Part shown: positions 1 through 12,878 of the stretch, one piece after another
Layout: every line of letters starts with the position of its first letter
Numbering within the stretch: position 1 is the stretch's first letter
NCBI GenBank assembly: GCA_942491485.1
Contig: CALOAX010000009.1
Location: forward strand, 62,001-126,000
Direction: 5' to 3'
DNA from: Desulfoluna sp942491485
Lineage (GTDB): Bacteria; Desulfobacterota; Desulfobacteria; Desulfobacterales; Desulfolunaceae
DNA: 64,000 bases
Notes under the pieces: model-generated
Seen by the model: the letters and a program-made list of their open reading frames with translations, nothing else
What the model was told of the DNA's origin: nothing
The model's database searches: none
Made by a program: the position numbers and the translations under genes

Positions 1-2764
<2,764 letters not shown>

Positions 2765-2774
2765 TATCGGCTCC

Positions 2775-5700
2775 TTAGTTTGTGCCTTCCATTAAGGTTA
2801 CGTCCAGTCCGAGACTCTGAAGTTCCTTGGTGAGAACGCGGAATGATTCGGGCATTCCCGGCTCAAGAACAGCCTGTCCCTTGACGATCTTCTCGTACAT
2901 TCGGGTACGACCGGCCATGTCGTCCGACTTGACCGTAATGAACTCCTGAAGTGCATGGGACGCACCATACGCTTCCATGGCCCAGACCTCCATCTCCCCG
3001 AGACGCTGGCCACCGAACTGTGCCTTGCCGCCCAGGGGCTGCTGGGTCACAAGAGAGTAAGGACCGATGGATCGGGCGTGGAGCTTGTCATCCACCAGGT
3101 GGTGGAGTTTGAGCATATACATGGTACCGACCGTGACCTCACCGTCAAAGGGTTCGCCGGTTCGACCGTCGAACAGCTGAGCCTGGCCGGATGTTTTGTA
3201 TTCCGCCTCGGTCAGGTACTGCTTGATGTCACTCTCTTCGGCACCGTCAAAGACGGGGGTAGCCATGTGGACCCCGCGACGATAGTTTTCTCCAAAGGTA
3301 TAGATATCATCCCCTTCGAGACTGTCGACCATCTCATGGTCGGCCTCTCCGGTGAAGATTCGCTTGAGCTTGGTCCGAAGGGCATCGGCCTTCTTCTCGT
3401 CGATCAAATCGGCGATCTGATTGCCAAGCCCCTTGGCGGCGCGGCCCAGGTGAATTTCGAGAATCTGCCCAACGTTCATACGCGACGGTACGCCCAAGGG
3501 GTTCAGAATCATGTCCACCATGGTGCCGTCTTCAAAGTAGGGCAGGTCCTCCTGGGGAAGGACGCGTGAAACAACACCCTTGTTTCCGTGACGACCAGCC
3601 ATCTTGTCACCCACGGAGAGCATGCGCTTCATCGCCACATAGACCTTGATCATCTTGATGACGCCCGGAGGCAGGTCATCGCCCTTCTCGTAACGCACCA
3701 CCTGGTCCTCAAAGGTCTTTTTGACCTTGTCGGTCTCCTCATTCTTGCGATCGAGGATTTCGTTCACACGCTCGGTGACGGTGTCGTCGTCGAGGATAAT
3801 CCCTTCAAGCTGAGAGAGGGAGATCTCGTCGAGCATCTCTTTGGTGATGGCGGTGTCAGCTGAAATGACCACTTTCTTGGCCTTCCTCAAGGGGGTGGGG
3901 CAGGTTTTGCCAATCACCAGGGCCTCGATCATTTCGCGGGCTGTCTTTTCGATTACGTCGATCTTGTCGTTTCGGTCTCTTTCGAAACGGGCGATCTCGT
4001 CGTCTTCGATGTGACGGGTTCGATCATCCTTGTCCACACCTCGACGGGAAAAGACCTTCGCATCGACCACGGTGCCGATGACACCGGGGGGAACCCTCAG
4101 GGAGGTGTCCTTCACATCGCCGGCTTTCTCACCGAAGATGGCACGAAGGAGTTTCTCCTCGGGGGAGAGCTGGGTTTCACCCTTGGGGGTAATCTTGCCC
4201 ACAAGAATGTCACCGGGGTTCACCTCCGCACCGAGGCGGATGATGCCGCTGTCGTCGAGATCCTTCAGGGCCTCTTCACCGACGTTGGGGATGTCCCGGG
4301 TGATCTCCTCTTTGCCCAGCTTGGTGTCACGGGCAACCACTTCGAACTCTTCGATGTGGATACTGGTGTAGACGCCGTCGCGGACAATGGCCTCTGATAC
4401 GAGGATGGAGTCCTCAAAGTTGTAGCCACCCCATGGCATAAAGGCCACGGTGACGTTCTGACCCAGGGCCAACTCACCCTTCTCTGTGGAGGGGCCGTCG
4501 GCAAGAACCTCACCTTTTTTGACCTTCTGACCGTTGACCACAATGGGTCGGTGGTTGAAGCAGGTGTTCTGGTTGGACCGGATAAATTTGGAGAGGTTGT
4601 AGATGGTCACGGGGTTGAACCCGGGCTTCTCCATCTCCACCTCGTGCTGAAGAACGATGCGTTCGGAATCCACCTCAACCACAACGGCATCGGCTTCGGC
4701 CACAATGGCAACACCCGAGTCGCGGGCAACCACGCCCTCCACGCCGGTTCCGACAAGCGGCGCACGGCTCTGGGTCAGAGGCACGGCCTGACGCATCATG
4801 TTCGAACCCATGAGGGCTCGGTTGGCGTCATCGTTTTCAAGGAACGGGATCAGGGATGCGGAAACGCTCACCAACTGGTTGGGAGAGATGTCCATGAGCT
4901 CGATCTCTTCGCGCTCGACCATCTCAAATTCACCCTCCACACGGGACGTCACCAACGCATTCACGTAATTGTTGTCGTCATCCATGGGCGCGTTGGCCTG
5001 GGCGATGGGCAACGCTTTCTCCTCAAAGGCACTGAGCATGCGCACTTCGTTGGTGACATGGGAATCTTTGACCACGCGATAGGGGGTCTCGATAAACCCG
5101 AAGTCGTTGACTCGCGCGTAGGTACACAACGAGACAATGAGGCCGATGTTGGGGCCTTCAGGGGTCTCAATGGGACAGATACGTCCGTAGTGGGACGGAT
5201 GCACGTCACGAACCTCAAAACCTGCACGCTCACGGGTCAGACCTCCGGGTCCCAGTGCCGAGAGACGACGCTTGTGCGTGGTCTCAGACAAGGGGTTGGT
5301 CTGATCCATAAACTGAGAGAGCTGACTGGTGCCGAAGAACTCCTTGACCACAGCCGATACCGGCTTGGGGTTCACCAGGTCGTGGGGCATCAGTGCGTCC
5401 ACTTCCTGCATGCTCATGCGCTCTTTGATGGCGCGCTCCATGCGTACCAGACCGATTCGGTACTGGTTCTCGAGGAGCTCGCCCACCGCACGCACACGTC
5501 GGTTGCCAAGGTGGTCGATATCGTCCACAACCCCCTGGGTATCACGGAGCTGAACCAGGGTCTTGGCGGTGAGGAGAATGTCCTCGCGGCGCAGGGTCTT
5601 GATATTGATATCGGTGTTGAGCCCCAGACGGTGATTCATCTTGAGACGGCCAACACCCGAAAGATCGTAGTAGGCCTCTTTAAAGAAGAGGTGATCGATA

Positions 5701-6875
5701 AACTCCTGGGCGACCTCGGGGGTCGCGGGGTTCCCGGGACGCAGACGCCTGTAGATCTCGACGAGGGCTGCCTCCTTGGAGGTCACCTTGTCGGCCACGA
5801 TGGTCTTTCGAATGGCATCCGAAGAGTATGCCGCATCCTGATAAAGGAGCTCAAATTCGGTCACGTTGGATTCGGTGATGCGCTCGATGAGCTCTTCATC
5901 CACCAAATCGCCAGCCATGGCAATGACATCCCCGGTTACGGGGTCCACCAGGCGGGTCGCCAGACCACGTTCGGCAATGTCATCGGGGCTGATGGGCAGG
6001 GTTTCGATGTTGATGGTCTTCAGCTGCTTGATGGCGCGCTTGGTAAACAGGCGGCCCTGCTTGACAATGACCTCACCGGAGTCGGCGTCCACGATATCTT
6101 CGCTGGCGCGCTGGCCTTTGAGGAAATCTTCGTTGAAGACGCGCTTGAACTCACCCTTGGCAAGAAGGATCTTCTCCTTGCTGTAAAAATAGCTGAGAAG
6201 GTCTTCGTTGGTGTAACCGAAGGCCTTGAAAAGTACGGTAACAGGAAATTTCCTGCGGCGATCAATGCGAATGTTAACGATATCCTTGGGGTCGACCTCC
6301 ATGTCGATCCAGGAACCACGCACGGGGATGATTCGTGCTGAATAGATGATCTTACCGCTGGAGTGGGTCTTGCCTTTGTCGTGATCAAAGAAGACACCGG
6401 AGGATCGGTGCAGCTGGCTCACCACGACACGCTCGGTACCGTTGATGATAAAGGTGCCCCGTTTGGTCATCAGGGGAATGGTGCCAAAATAGATCTCTTG
6501 CTCTTTGATGTCTCGAATATTGGAGATACCCGCTTCTTTATCGACATCGTATACGACAAGGCGAACGCGAATTCGTAAAGAGATTTCATACGTCATTCCG
6601 CGCTGAATACACTCTTCCATGGAGTGTTTTATTTCGCCGAAGGAATACGAGACGTATTCAAGGGAAGCGCTGCCTGTAAAGTCCTTGATGGGGTAAACGG
6701 ACTTGAAGACTGCCTGCAGACCGATATCCTCCCTTTTCTCAGGTGGGGTGTCCATCTGCAGAAAACGGTTGTAAGAATCTCGCTGCATACCGATAAGATC
6801 AGGAATCTCAGCGATTTTGTGCTTCCCTCCGAAATTCTTCCTTAATCGCTTTTTCGCCAAGGGGCTTCCAGTCAT
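2775..6875 (-). CDS. rpoB: RNA polymerase beta subunit
   Basis: A full-length beta subunit of 1366 residues, starting MTGSPLAKKRLRKNFG after a GGAG ribosome site. Conserved blocks are plain: the rifampicin region (GTSQLSQFMDQTNPLSETTHKRRLSALGPGG), the RICPIETPEGPNIGLI segment, GDKMAGRHGNKGVVS and the C-terminal clamp (GGKAQFGGQRLGEMEVWA). It forms the core enzyme with beta' and is cotranscribed with rpoC, with 10 bases between them. Upstream lies an rplL-rpoB intergenic hairpin that probably sets the ratio of ribosomal protein to polymerase transcripts. The rifampicin-cluster residues look wild type. Nothing is odd in length or composition. Confidence 0.98.
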   Translation of the reverse strand: MTGSPLAKKRLRKNFGGKHKIAEIPDLIGMQRDSYNRFLQMDTPPEKREDIGLQAVFKSVYPIKDFTGSASLEYVSYSFGEIKHSMEECIQRGMTYEISLRIRVRLVVYDVDKEAGISNIRDIKEQEIYFGTIPLMTKRGTFIINGTERVVVSQLHRSSGVFFDHDKGKTHSSGKIIYSARIIPVRGSWIDMEVDPKDIVNIRIDRRRKFPVTVLFKAFGYTNEDLLSYFYSKEKILLAKGEFKRVFNEDFLKGQRASEDIVDADSGEVIVKQGRLFTKRAIKQLKTINIETLPISPDDIAERGLATRLVDPVTGDVIAMAGDLVDEELIERITESNVTEFELLYQDAAYSSDAIRKTIVADKVTSKEAALVEIYRRLRPGNPATPEVAQEFIDHLFFKEAYYDLSGVGRLKMNHRLGLNTDINIKTLRREDILLTAKTLVQLRDTQGVVDDIDHLGNRRVRAVGELLENQYRIGLVRMERAIKERMSMQEVDALMPHDLVNPKPVSAVVKEFFGTSQLSQFMDQTNPLSETTHKRRLSALGPGGLTRERAGFEVRDVHPSHYGRICPIETPEGPNIGLIVSLCTYARVNDFGFIETPYRVVKDSHVTNEVRMLSAFEEKALPIAQANAPMDDDNNYVNALVTSRVEGEFEMVEREEIELMDISPNQLVSVSASLIPFLENDDANRALMGSNMMRQAVPLTQSRAPLVGTGVEGVVARDSGVAIVAEADAVVVEVDSERIVLQHEVEMEKPGFNPVTIYNLSKFIRSNQNTCFNHRPIVVNGQKVKKGEVLADGPSTEKGELALGQNVTVAFMPWGGYNFEDSILVSEAIVRDGVYTSIHIEEFEVVARDTKLGKEEITRDIPNVGEEALKDLDDSGIIRLGAEVNPGDILVGKITPKGETQLSPEEKLLRAIFGEKAGDVKDTSLRVPPGVIGTVVDAKVFSRRGVDKDDRTRHIEDDEIARFERDRNDKIDVIEKTAREMIEALVIGKTCPTPLRKAKKVVISADTAITKEMLDEISLSQLEGIILDDDTVTERVNEILDRKNEETDKVKKTFEDQVVRYEKGDDLPPGVIKMIKVYVAMKRMLSVGDKMAGRHGNKGVVSRVLPQEDLPYFEDGTMVDMILNPLGVPSRMNVGQILEIHLGRAAKGLGNQIADLIDEKKADALRTKLKRIFTGEADHEMVDSLEGDDIYTFGENYRRGVHMATPVFDGAEESDIKQYLTEAEYKTSGQAQLFDGRTGEPFDGEVTVGTMYMLKLHHLVDDKLHARSIGPYSLVTQQPLGGKAQFGGQRLGEMEVWAMEAYGASHALQEFITVKSDDMAGRTRMYEKIVKGQAVLEPGMPESFRVLTKELQSLGLDVTLMEGTN

Positions 6876-6926
6876 ATCATCTCCAAAATTTTTTGTTGAG
6901 ACTGCAGAAACAGGATTAGCGGATTA

Positions 6927-6952
6927 AAAGGCAGGCAATAGTGCCTGCCTTT
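6927..6952 (-). terminator. rplL-rpoB intergenic attenuator hairpin
   Basis: On the minus strand AAAGGCAGGCA and TGCCTGCCTTT form an 11-bp stem with a small loop, followed by TTTTAATCC. It sits between rplL and rpoB, where E. coli has a partial terminator, so read-through into rpoBC is likely only partial. Confidence 0.55.
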
Positions 6953-7003
6953 CATCCGCAAGGGTGATAGTAATTGCGTATGGTAGGCTGTTTAAGTCTA
7001 TGA

Positions 7004-7387
7004 CTACTTAAGTTCAACCTGTGCGCCAGCTTCTTCAAGCTGAGCTTTTACTTTTTCTGCTTCGTCTTTGGCGATGCCTTCTTTAACGGGCTTGGGAGCT
7101 TCGTCAACGAGAGCTTTGGCTTCTTTGAGGCCAAGACCAGTGATGGCACGAACTTCTTTGATCACGTTGATCTTCTTGTCGCCAGCAGCAGTGAGAATAA
7201 CGTCGAACTCAGTCTGCTCAGCAGCACCTGCACCGGCATCGCCAGCAGGGCCAGCAGCCATCATTGCAACAGGAGCAGCAGCAGAAACGCCGAACTTATC
7301 TTCCAGTTCCTTTACGAGCTCGGAAAGCTCGAGAACAGTCATGTTAGCGATAAACTCAATTACATCGTCTTTGGTAATATCAGCCAT
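7004..7387 (-). CDS. rplL: Ribosomal protein bL12 (L7/L12)
   Basis: A 127-residue stalk protein of the 50S subunit that recruits translation GTPases as dimers on L10. The N-terminal dimerisation helix region (TVLELSELVKELEDKFGVSAAAP) is followed by the flexible Ala/Gly-rich hinge (AAGPAGDAGAGAAEQ). The globular C-terminal domain carries the invariant KINVIKEVR and GLGLKEAKALVD segments. A strong GGAGG lies ahead of the ATG at 7387. It follows rplJ in the usual rplJL order. Confidence 0.98.
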   Translation of the reverse strand: MADITKDDVIEFIANMTVLELSELVKELEDKFGVSAAAPVAMMAAGPAGDAGAGAAEQTEFDVILTAAGDKKINVIKEVRAITGLGLKEAKALVDEAPKPVKEGIAKDEAEKVKAQLEEAGAQVELK

Positions 7388-7458
7388 TGTCTAATAACCT
7401 CCAGAAAAACTTATCTTGTCTATAGTGTCGATTTTACGAATTCGGAAAACCGCGTTTA

Positions 7459-7980
7459 TTACGCTGCTTCCTTCTGATCCTTGATTGCTGAAAGCACGTT
7501 GACCATCTGTCTCGGCATTTCGGCAAGTACGCGTACCACGCCCGTGGGCACTGCGTTCATGGCGGAGAGTACCTGGGAGAGGAGAACCTCTCGCGAAGGC
7601 AGCTCGGAGAGAGCTTTGATGCCTGCGGTATCCAGAGTTTTCCCTTCCATTACAGCAGCCTTGATCTCCAGCTTGTTGTTTTCTTCAACAAACTTGGTGA
7701 GGATCTTGGCAGGAGCCACCGGATCATCAAAGCTGATGGCGATGGCCGTGGGGCCCTTGAAGGAGTCGTTAATAAGCGCCGCATCGGTCTCTACGGAAGC
7801 ACGTCGGAGCAAAGTGTTTTTCGCAACATGAAACTCCACGCCGGCCTTGGTAAGCTCCGATCTGAGTTTGGTCACGGCAGCCACGTCCAGGCCTTTGTAA
7901 TCCGTCGAAATGACGATGGCGGACTTCGCAAGCTTTTCGTGCAGGCTATCTATAACAGCCTTTTTCTTATCTAGATTCAA
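7459..7980 (-). CDS. rplJ: Ribosomal protein uL10
   Basis: The stalk-base protein of the 50S subunit, which binds 23S rRNA and anchors L7/L12 dimers. The open frame extends upstream to 8112, but similarity to L10 begins only at NLDKKKAVIDSLHEKL. A TTG at 7980 lies nine bases after GGAGGT, which gives a 173-residue protein of normal family length, so TTG is chosen over a GTG nine bases earlier that would overlap the ribosome site. The upstream part of the open frame is then the untranslated L10 leader. Conserved segments include DYKGLDVAAVTKLRSELTKAG and VAKNTLLRRA. Confidence 0.93.
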   Translation of the reverse strand: MNLDKKKAVIDSLHEKLAKSAIVISTDYKGLDVAAVTKLRSELTKAGVEFHVAKNTLLRRASVETDAALINDSFKGPTAIAISFDDPVAPAKILTKFVEENNKLEIKAAVMEGKTLDTAGIKALSELPSREVLLSQVLSAMNAVPTGVVRVLAEMPRQMVNVLSAIKDQKEAA

Positions 7981-8140
7981 TTCTTTCACACCTCCTTTTA
8001 GCAGATTTTCTTCCACATGAGGTGCCAACTGTACCAAAACGAGTGTCTCGGTAGGCCGGCATCGCCGATTAAACACGGTGAACCTAACGTGTGCACCTAC
8101 TGTCTGTGACATATATATAATCCACCCCCCGCCACGATGA
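7981..8140 (-). promoter_or_regulatory. Probable L10 leader (autoregulatory mRNA region)
   Basis: The roughly 160 bases ahead of rplJ are open in the rplJ frame but encode nothing like L10. They contain paired segments such as GTAGGTGC with GGCACCT and a GGCCTACC element, as expected for the leader RNA bound by the L10-L12 complex in many bacteria. The boundaries are approximate and the assignment rests mainly on position. A covariance-model search against the Rfam L10 leader would decide it. Confidence 0.5.
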
Positions 8141-8172
8141 CTGGGGATGGACCATGTCCGAAAGAAAAAATC

Positions 8173-8187
8173 GGTATACTTTATACC
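8173..8187 (-). terminator. Weak hairpin plus T-run after rplA
   Basis: GGTATA-AAG-TATACC on the minus strand is followed by GATTTTTTC, just downstream of the rplA stop. The stem is short and AU-rich, so termination is probably partial, separating rplKA from rplJL. Confidence 0.35.
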
Positions 8188-8209
8188 TTTAACCAGCCAA
8201 ACACAAGAT

Positions 8210-8914
8210 CTATTTTACAAAATCTTTGAGAGTGGCGGTTTCAACCCGGTAGCCATGCCCCATGGTGGTGGAGACAGCGAGGGTCTTGAAGTAGGCACCT
8301 TTGGCCGAGGAGGGCTTGAGCTTCAAGAGCGCCTCGAGGAGAGCTGCGAGGTTTTCAGTCAGCTTCTCCGCTCCAAAGGAGACCTTCCCGATGGGGGCGT
8401 GAATGATACCCGCCTTCTCCACTCGGAAATCAATCTTACCGGCCTTCAGCTCTTCAACAGCCTTGGCCACATCAAAGGTAACGGTTCCGGTCTTGGCGTT
8501 GGGCATGAGACCTCGGGGACCGAGAACACGACCAATCTTACCCACAACCCCCATCATGTCGGGAGTGGCGATGGCCTTGTCAAACCCAAACCATCCACCC
8601 TGGATCTTCTCGACCAGCTCAGTGCTTCCCGCAAAGTCAGCGCCGGCGTCCAGAGCTTCTTTCTCTTTTTCGCCCTTGCAGATAACAAGGACTTTCACCT
8701 CTTTGCCGAGTCCGTGGGGAAGGATGCAGGTGCCGCGAACCATCTGGTCCGCATGGCGGGGATCCACCCCAAGGCGGATGGCCACGTCCACGGTTTCGTC
8801 AAACTTGGCGAATGCGTTGGAGACAGCCGCCTCCACTGCTTCGGCTACTTCGAACCGCTGCAGAGGCGTTACGCCTTTTCCAGCTTCTATGTATTTTTTA
8901 CCACGCTTTGGCAT
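8210..8914 (-). CDS. rplA: Ribosomal protein uL1
   Basis: A 234-residue L1, the mobile stalk protein of the 50S subunit that helps release deacylated tRNA and in many bacteria represses its own operon. It starts MPKRGKKYIEAGKGVTPLQRF. The family signature is present in the middle (MMGVVGKIGRVLGPRGLMPNAKTGTVTFDV). AAGGAG lies about a dozen bases ahead of the ATG. It follows rplK by 30 bases, the standard L11-L1 order. Confidence 0.98.
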   Translation of the reverse strand: MPKRGKKYIEAGKGVTPLQRFEVAEAVEAAVSNAFAKFDETVDVAIRLGVDPRHADQMVRGTCILPHGLGKEVKVLVICKGEKEKEALDAGADFAGSTELVEKIQGGWFGFDKAIATPDMMGVVGKIGRVLGPRGLMPNAKTGTVTFDVAKAVEELKAGKIDFRVEKAGIIHAPIGKVSFGAEKLTENLAALLEALLKLKPSSAKGAYFKTLAVSTTMGHGYRVETATLKDFVK

Positions 8915-8944
8915 CGTACCCTATTGCTCCTTATCTAAATCCAA

Positions 8945-9370
8945 TTAGACGACGTCAATCCCCATGCTTCGGGCAGTGCCGGCGATAATTTTGCAGGCTG
9001 CGTCGAGATCGTTGGCGTTGAGGTCATCCATCTTGATCTTGGCGATCTCTTCCACCTGATCCATGGTAAGTTTTGCGACCCTGTTGCGAAGGGGGTCGCT
9101 AGAGCCCTTCTGAAGCTTGGCTGCTTTTTTCAGAAGCACCGATGCCGGAGGGGTCTTGGTGATGAACTTAAAAGTTCTGTCGGCAAAAACGGTAATCACC
9201 ACCGGGATGATCATGCCAGGCTCTTCATTGGCAGTTCGTGCGTTGAACGCCTTGCAGAAGTCCATGATGTTCACGCCATGCTGACCAAGCGCAGGACCAA
9301 TGGGTGGTGAAGGGTTGGCTTTGCCGGCCTGTACCTGTAATTTTATTTGTCCAATAACTTTTTTTGCCAT
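8945..9370 (-). CDS. rplK: Ribosomal protein uL11
   Basis: A 141-residue L11, which binds the GTPase-associated region of 23S rRNA and is needed for stringent-response sensing. The N-terminal domain contains LQVQAGKANPSPPIGPALGQHGVNIMDFCKAFN. The C-terminal RNA-binding domain ends in GTARSMGIDVV. It lies 28 bases downstream of nusG, in the order nusG-rplK-rplA typical of Gram-negative bacteria. Confidence 0.98.
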   Translation of the reverse strand: MAKKVIGQIKLQVQAGKANPSPPIGPALGQHGVNIMDFCKAFNARTANEEPGMIIPVVITVFADRTFKFITKTPPASVLLKKAAKLQKGSSDPLRNRVAKLTMDQVEEIAKIKMDDLNANDLDAACKIIAGTARSMGIDVV

Positions 9371-9398
9371 TGTACTTAGTTACTCCCGATAATGAATG

Positions 9399-9929
9399 CT
9401 ATAACTTTGTTACCTGAACAAAGTCCAGTTCGACTGGCGTAGCACGTCCAAAGATACTCACCAGCACTTTGATCTTTCCCTTTTCAGGGTTGACTTCTTC
9501 CACCGTGCCGTTGAAATTGGTGAAGGGACCGTCGATCACGCGAATATCGTCGCCAGTTTCGAACAGAAATTTCGGTAGCGGCTTCTCTTTGCCCGCCTCC
9601 ATGCGATTCAGGATCTTTTCCGCTTCCTCGTCGGAGATCGGCGCAGGCCTGTTCCTTCCACCCAGAAAACCAGTTACTTTTGCAGTATTGTTGACGATGT
9701 GCCAGGTATTGTCGTTCAGCTCCATGCGGACAAGGATGTAGCCCGGGTAGAATTTTCTTGAAGACTCACGCCTTTTCCCCTTGACCAGCTCTACAACCTG
9801 CTCCGTGGGAACGACGATCTCTTCAAATTTCTCTTTGAAGGGTGATGCGGTTATCCGCTCTTCCAGGGCAGCTTTGACCTTGTTCTCAAAGCCCGAGTAT
9901 ACGTGAACCACATACCATTTTAGAGCCAC
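9399..9929 (-). CDS. nusG: Transcription elongation/antitermination factor NusG
   Basis: A 176-residue NusG that binds the beta' clamp helices and links polymerase to Rho or to ribosomal S10. The NGN domain begins ALKWYVVHVYSGFENKVKAALEERI. The KOW domain near the C terminus has GDDIRVIDGPFTNFNGTVEEVNPEKGKIKVLVSIFGRATPVELDF. The start is GTG at 9929, eight bases after AGGAG. It sits 19 bases after secE, the classic secE-nusG pair. Confidence 0.97.
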   Translation of the reverse strand: MALKWYVVHVYSGFENKVKAALEERITASPFKEKFEEIVVPTEQVVELVKGKRRESSRKFYPGYILVRMELNDNTWHIVNNTAKVTGFLGGRNRPAPISDEEAEKILNRMEAGKEKPLPKFLFETGDDIRVIDGPFTNFNGTVEEVNPEKGKIKVLVSIFGRATPVELDFVQVTKL

Positions 9930-9948
9930 TGAACTATCTCCTGAGGTT

Positions 9949-10332
9949 TTAGTGAAGAACGAGACTGATTAGGCCCTTTAAACCCACATCGACCAAACCC
10001 AAAAAGGATGAGATGATAATCACCAGCACAATCACCACCGAGGTGGAGGCAATCGTCTGCTTCTTTTCAGGCCATACAACCTTTTTTGTCTCTGATTTCA
10101 CCTCGTTAAAGAAAGTTTTCACCTTCTCAATCAAACCAGGCTCATTATTGATTCCGGTGGTCTTTACCGAATAATGAGCCTTGGTCTGAATCTGCTTTTT
10201 CTGATCAGGTAACTTCTTTGACGAGGGCCCTTGGTCGGCCAGATCCTCAGATGAGCGTTCTTTGCGAAGCAGTTGCTTCTCTTTCAGCTTGAGTTTCTGA
10301 CTCTCTGTCTTTTTGCGCTGTATACGACCCAT
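9949..10332 (-). CDS. secE: Preprotein translocase subunit SecE
   Basis: A 127-residue SecE, the essential small subunit of the SecYEG channel. The frame is open further upstream through the tRNA-Trp flank, but the ATG at 10332 (MGRIQRKKTESQKLK) has AGAAGGAG just ahead and is chosen. A long basic cytoplasmic stretch of about 65 residues precedes the conserved amphipathic helix (FFNEVKSETKKVVWPEKKQTIAST) and one transmembrane helix (VVIVLVIIISSFLGLVDVGL). The charged N-terminal extension is longer than in the shortest single-helix SecE proteins. It lies between tRNA-Trp and nusG. Confidence 0.94.
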   Translation of the reverse strand: MGRIQRKKTESQKLKLKEKQLLRKERSSEDLADQGPSSKKLPDQKKQIQTKAHYSVKTTGINNEPGLIEKVKTFFNEVKSETKKVVWPEKKQTIASTSVVIVLVIIISSFLGLVDVGLKGLISLVLH

Positions 10333-10392
10333 GCCTCTCCTTCTGTATCGATCGATAGGGAGGTCCCACGGAGCCCCTCTAATCAAGGTTTG

Positions 10393-10469
10393 TGGCAGGT
10401 CAGGAGGGACTCGAACCCCCAACATTCGGTTTTGGAGACCGACGCTCTACCAATTGGAGCTACTGACCT
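10393..10469 (-). tRNA. tRNA-Trp (CCA anticodon)
   Basis: The minus strand folds as a full cloverleaf. The acceptor stem is AGGTCAG paired with CTGACCT, the anticodon loop is CTCCAAA with anticodon CCA, the T loop is GTTCGAGTC, the discriminator is G and the CCA tail is encoded. It lies between rpmG and secE. Confidence 0.97.
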
Positions 10470-10535
10470 GCAGGGTAAACCTTTTTCAAGCGACCGGGGT
10501 GAAGCGTGAATCACCCACCCCGGGAATGGACCTGA

Positions 10536-10685
10536 TTACTTGGTCTCTTTGTGAGCAAGATGCTTCTTGCAAAAAGGACAGTATTTCTTGAATTCAAGCT
10601 TGTCAGGTGTCGTACGCTTGTTTTTTGTCGTTGTGTAATTTCGCCTTTTGCACTCGGTGCAGGCGAGAGTCACTAAAGTTCGCAC
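10536..10685 (-). CDS. rpmG: Ribosomal protein bL33
   Basis: A 49-residue protein of the 50S subunit. The translation reads (M)RTLVTLACTECKRRNYTT, then TKNKRTTPDKLEFKKYCPFC and KKHLAHKETK. The start is GTG at 10685, seven bases after AGGAG. Both zinc-type pairs (CTEC and CPFC) are kept, so this is a Cys-plus (C+) L33. It starts 16 bases after the tuf stop and precedes tRNA-Trp, so it probably belongs to the tuf-secE transcript. Confidence 0.95.
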   Translation of the reverse strand: MRTLVTLACTECKRRNYTTTKNKRTTPDKLEFKKYCPFCKKHLAHKETK

Positions 10686-10701
10686 TTATCGGCTCCTCGA
10701 T

Positions 10702-11898
<1,197 letters not shown>

Positions 11899-12020
11899 GT
11901 CAACTACCTCCCTGTACGTTAGGTGCGTTACCCAATTGTGATCTGTATTGTATATATAATATGGTATGGCTTGCTGGCTTACACCTGCCGCATGACAGAA
12001 GGCGCAACAACAAATCAGCG

Positions 12021-12097
<77 letters not shown>

Positions 12098-12131
12098 TGA
12101 ATCGCTGATATGCGGCCGGGCATTTGCCAAA

Positions 12132-12207
<76 letters not shown>

Positions 12208-12303
12208 CGACCTACCGGTGAAAACACCGTAAGCAAGTAATTTGTAGGCAGCCGTGTAGTTACGGTCTTAGCGACCTCCTACACCCAGCTTGCTTTTCCG
12301 GGA

Positions 12304-12388
12304 TGGTGGTGGGGGGAGGATTTGAACCTCCGAAGGCTTAGCCGTCAGATTTACAGTCTGATCCCTTTGACCACTCGGGAACCCCACC
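12304..12388 (-). tRNA. tRNA-Tyr (GTA anticodon)
   Basis: A class II tRNA with acceptor GGTGGGG/CCCCACC, anticodon stem TCAGA/TCTGA with loop CTGTAAA (anticodon GTA), a long variable arm (CGGCTAAGCCTTCG), discriminator A and encoded CCA. Confidence 0.97.
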
Positions 12389-12406
12389 ATTTTGAAGTTG
12401 TTCTTT

Positions 12407-12482
12407 TGGAGCCGGCACCCCGAATCGAACGGAGGACCATCTCATTACAAGTGAGAAGCTCTGCCAACTGAGCTATGCCGGC
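12407..12482 (-). tRNA. tRNA-Thr (TGT anticodon)
   Basis: Acceptor GCCGGCA/TGCCGGC, anticodon stem TCTCA/TGAGA with loop CTTGTAA (anticodon TGT), T arm GTTCGATTC, discriminator T and encoded CCA. It is the first gene of the tRNA-tuf transcript. Confidence 0.97.
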
Positions 12483-12878
12483 TCGACTGAAGACTGCCGT
12501 CCTCAAGAACGAGACTCTTTTACCCATCTGGGTATAATTTATCAATCCCGGTTACAACCGATTAGAGCCAATTAAACCCCCAAAAACCCAAATTAGCGCC
12601 ATATATCTCTCAATATCTCCTGAAAACACGATTTATTAATTATATTGCGCACCCGACATACGGTTAAGACGCTAATCCTTGGATATTACCACAAAAATCC
12701 ATTTAACGCCCCCTACTTTCTTATGTCTATTTTCCGGCACCACCCCCATATTTTCAAATTTCCCCACGCGTTTCACCCTCCGTGCGCCTCCCCAAATCAC
12801 TTGACACCTCCGGCCCAACCCTGTAATTCCCTTATTTCAGATAACAACAATTTACAGCAACATAGAAGCCGATACTTT
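12483..12878. other. Divergent intergenic region
   Basis: Apart from the candidate tRNA promoter near its left end, nothing recognisable is seen. It separates the leftward tRNA-tuf operon from the rightward transglycosylase gene. Its AT content is visibly higher than that of the flanking genes. A TTG-started extension of the downstream frame crosses it but has no family similarity. Confidence 0.5.
12531..12557 (-). promoter_or_regulatory. Possible promoter of the tRNA-tuf operon
   Basis: On the minus strand TTGTAA and TATACC are 15 bases apart, about 50 bases ahead of tRNA-Thr(TGT). The spacing is short for sigma-70, so this is only a candidate. Confidence 0.3.

Noticed and set aside
4551..6341. 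Long plus-strand frame opposite rpoB (596 codons)
   Set aside because: It lies entirely against a full-length conserved rpoB and has no family similarity.
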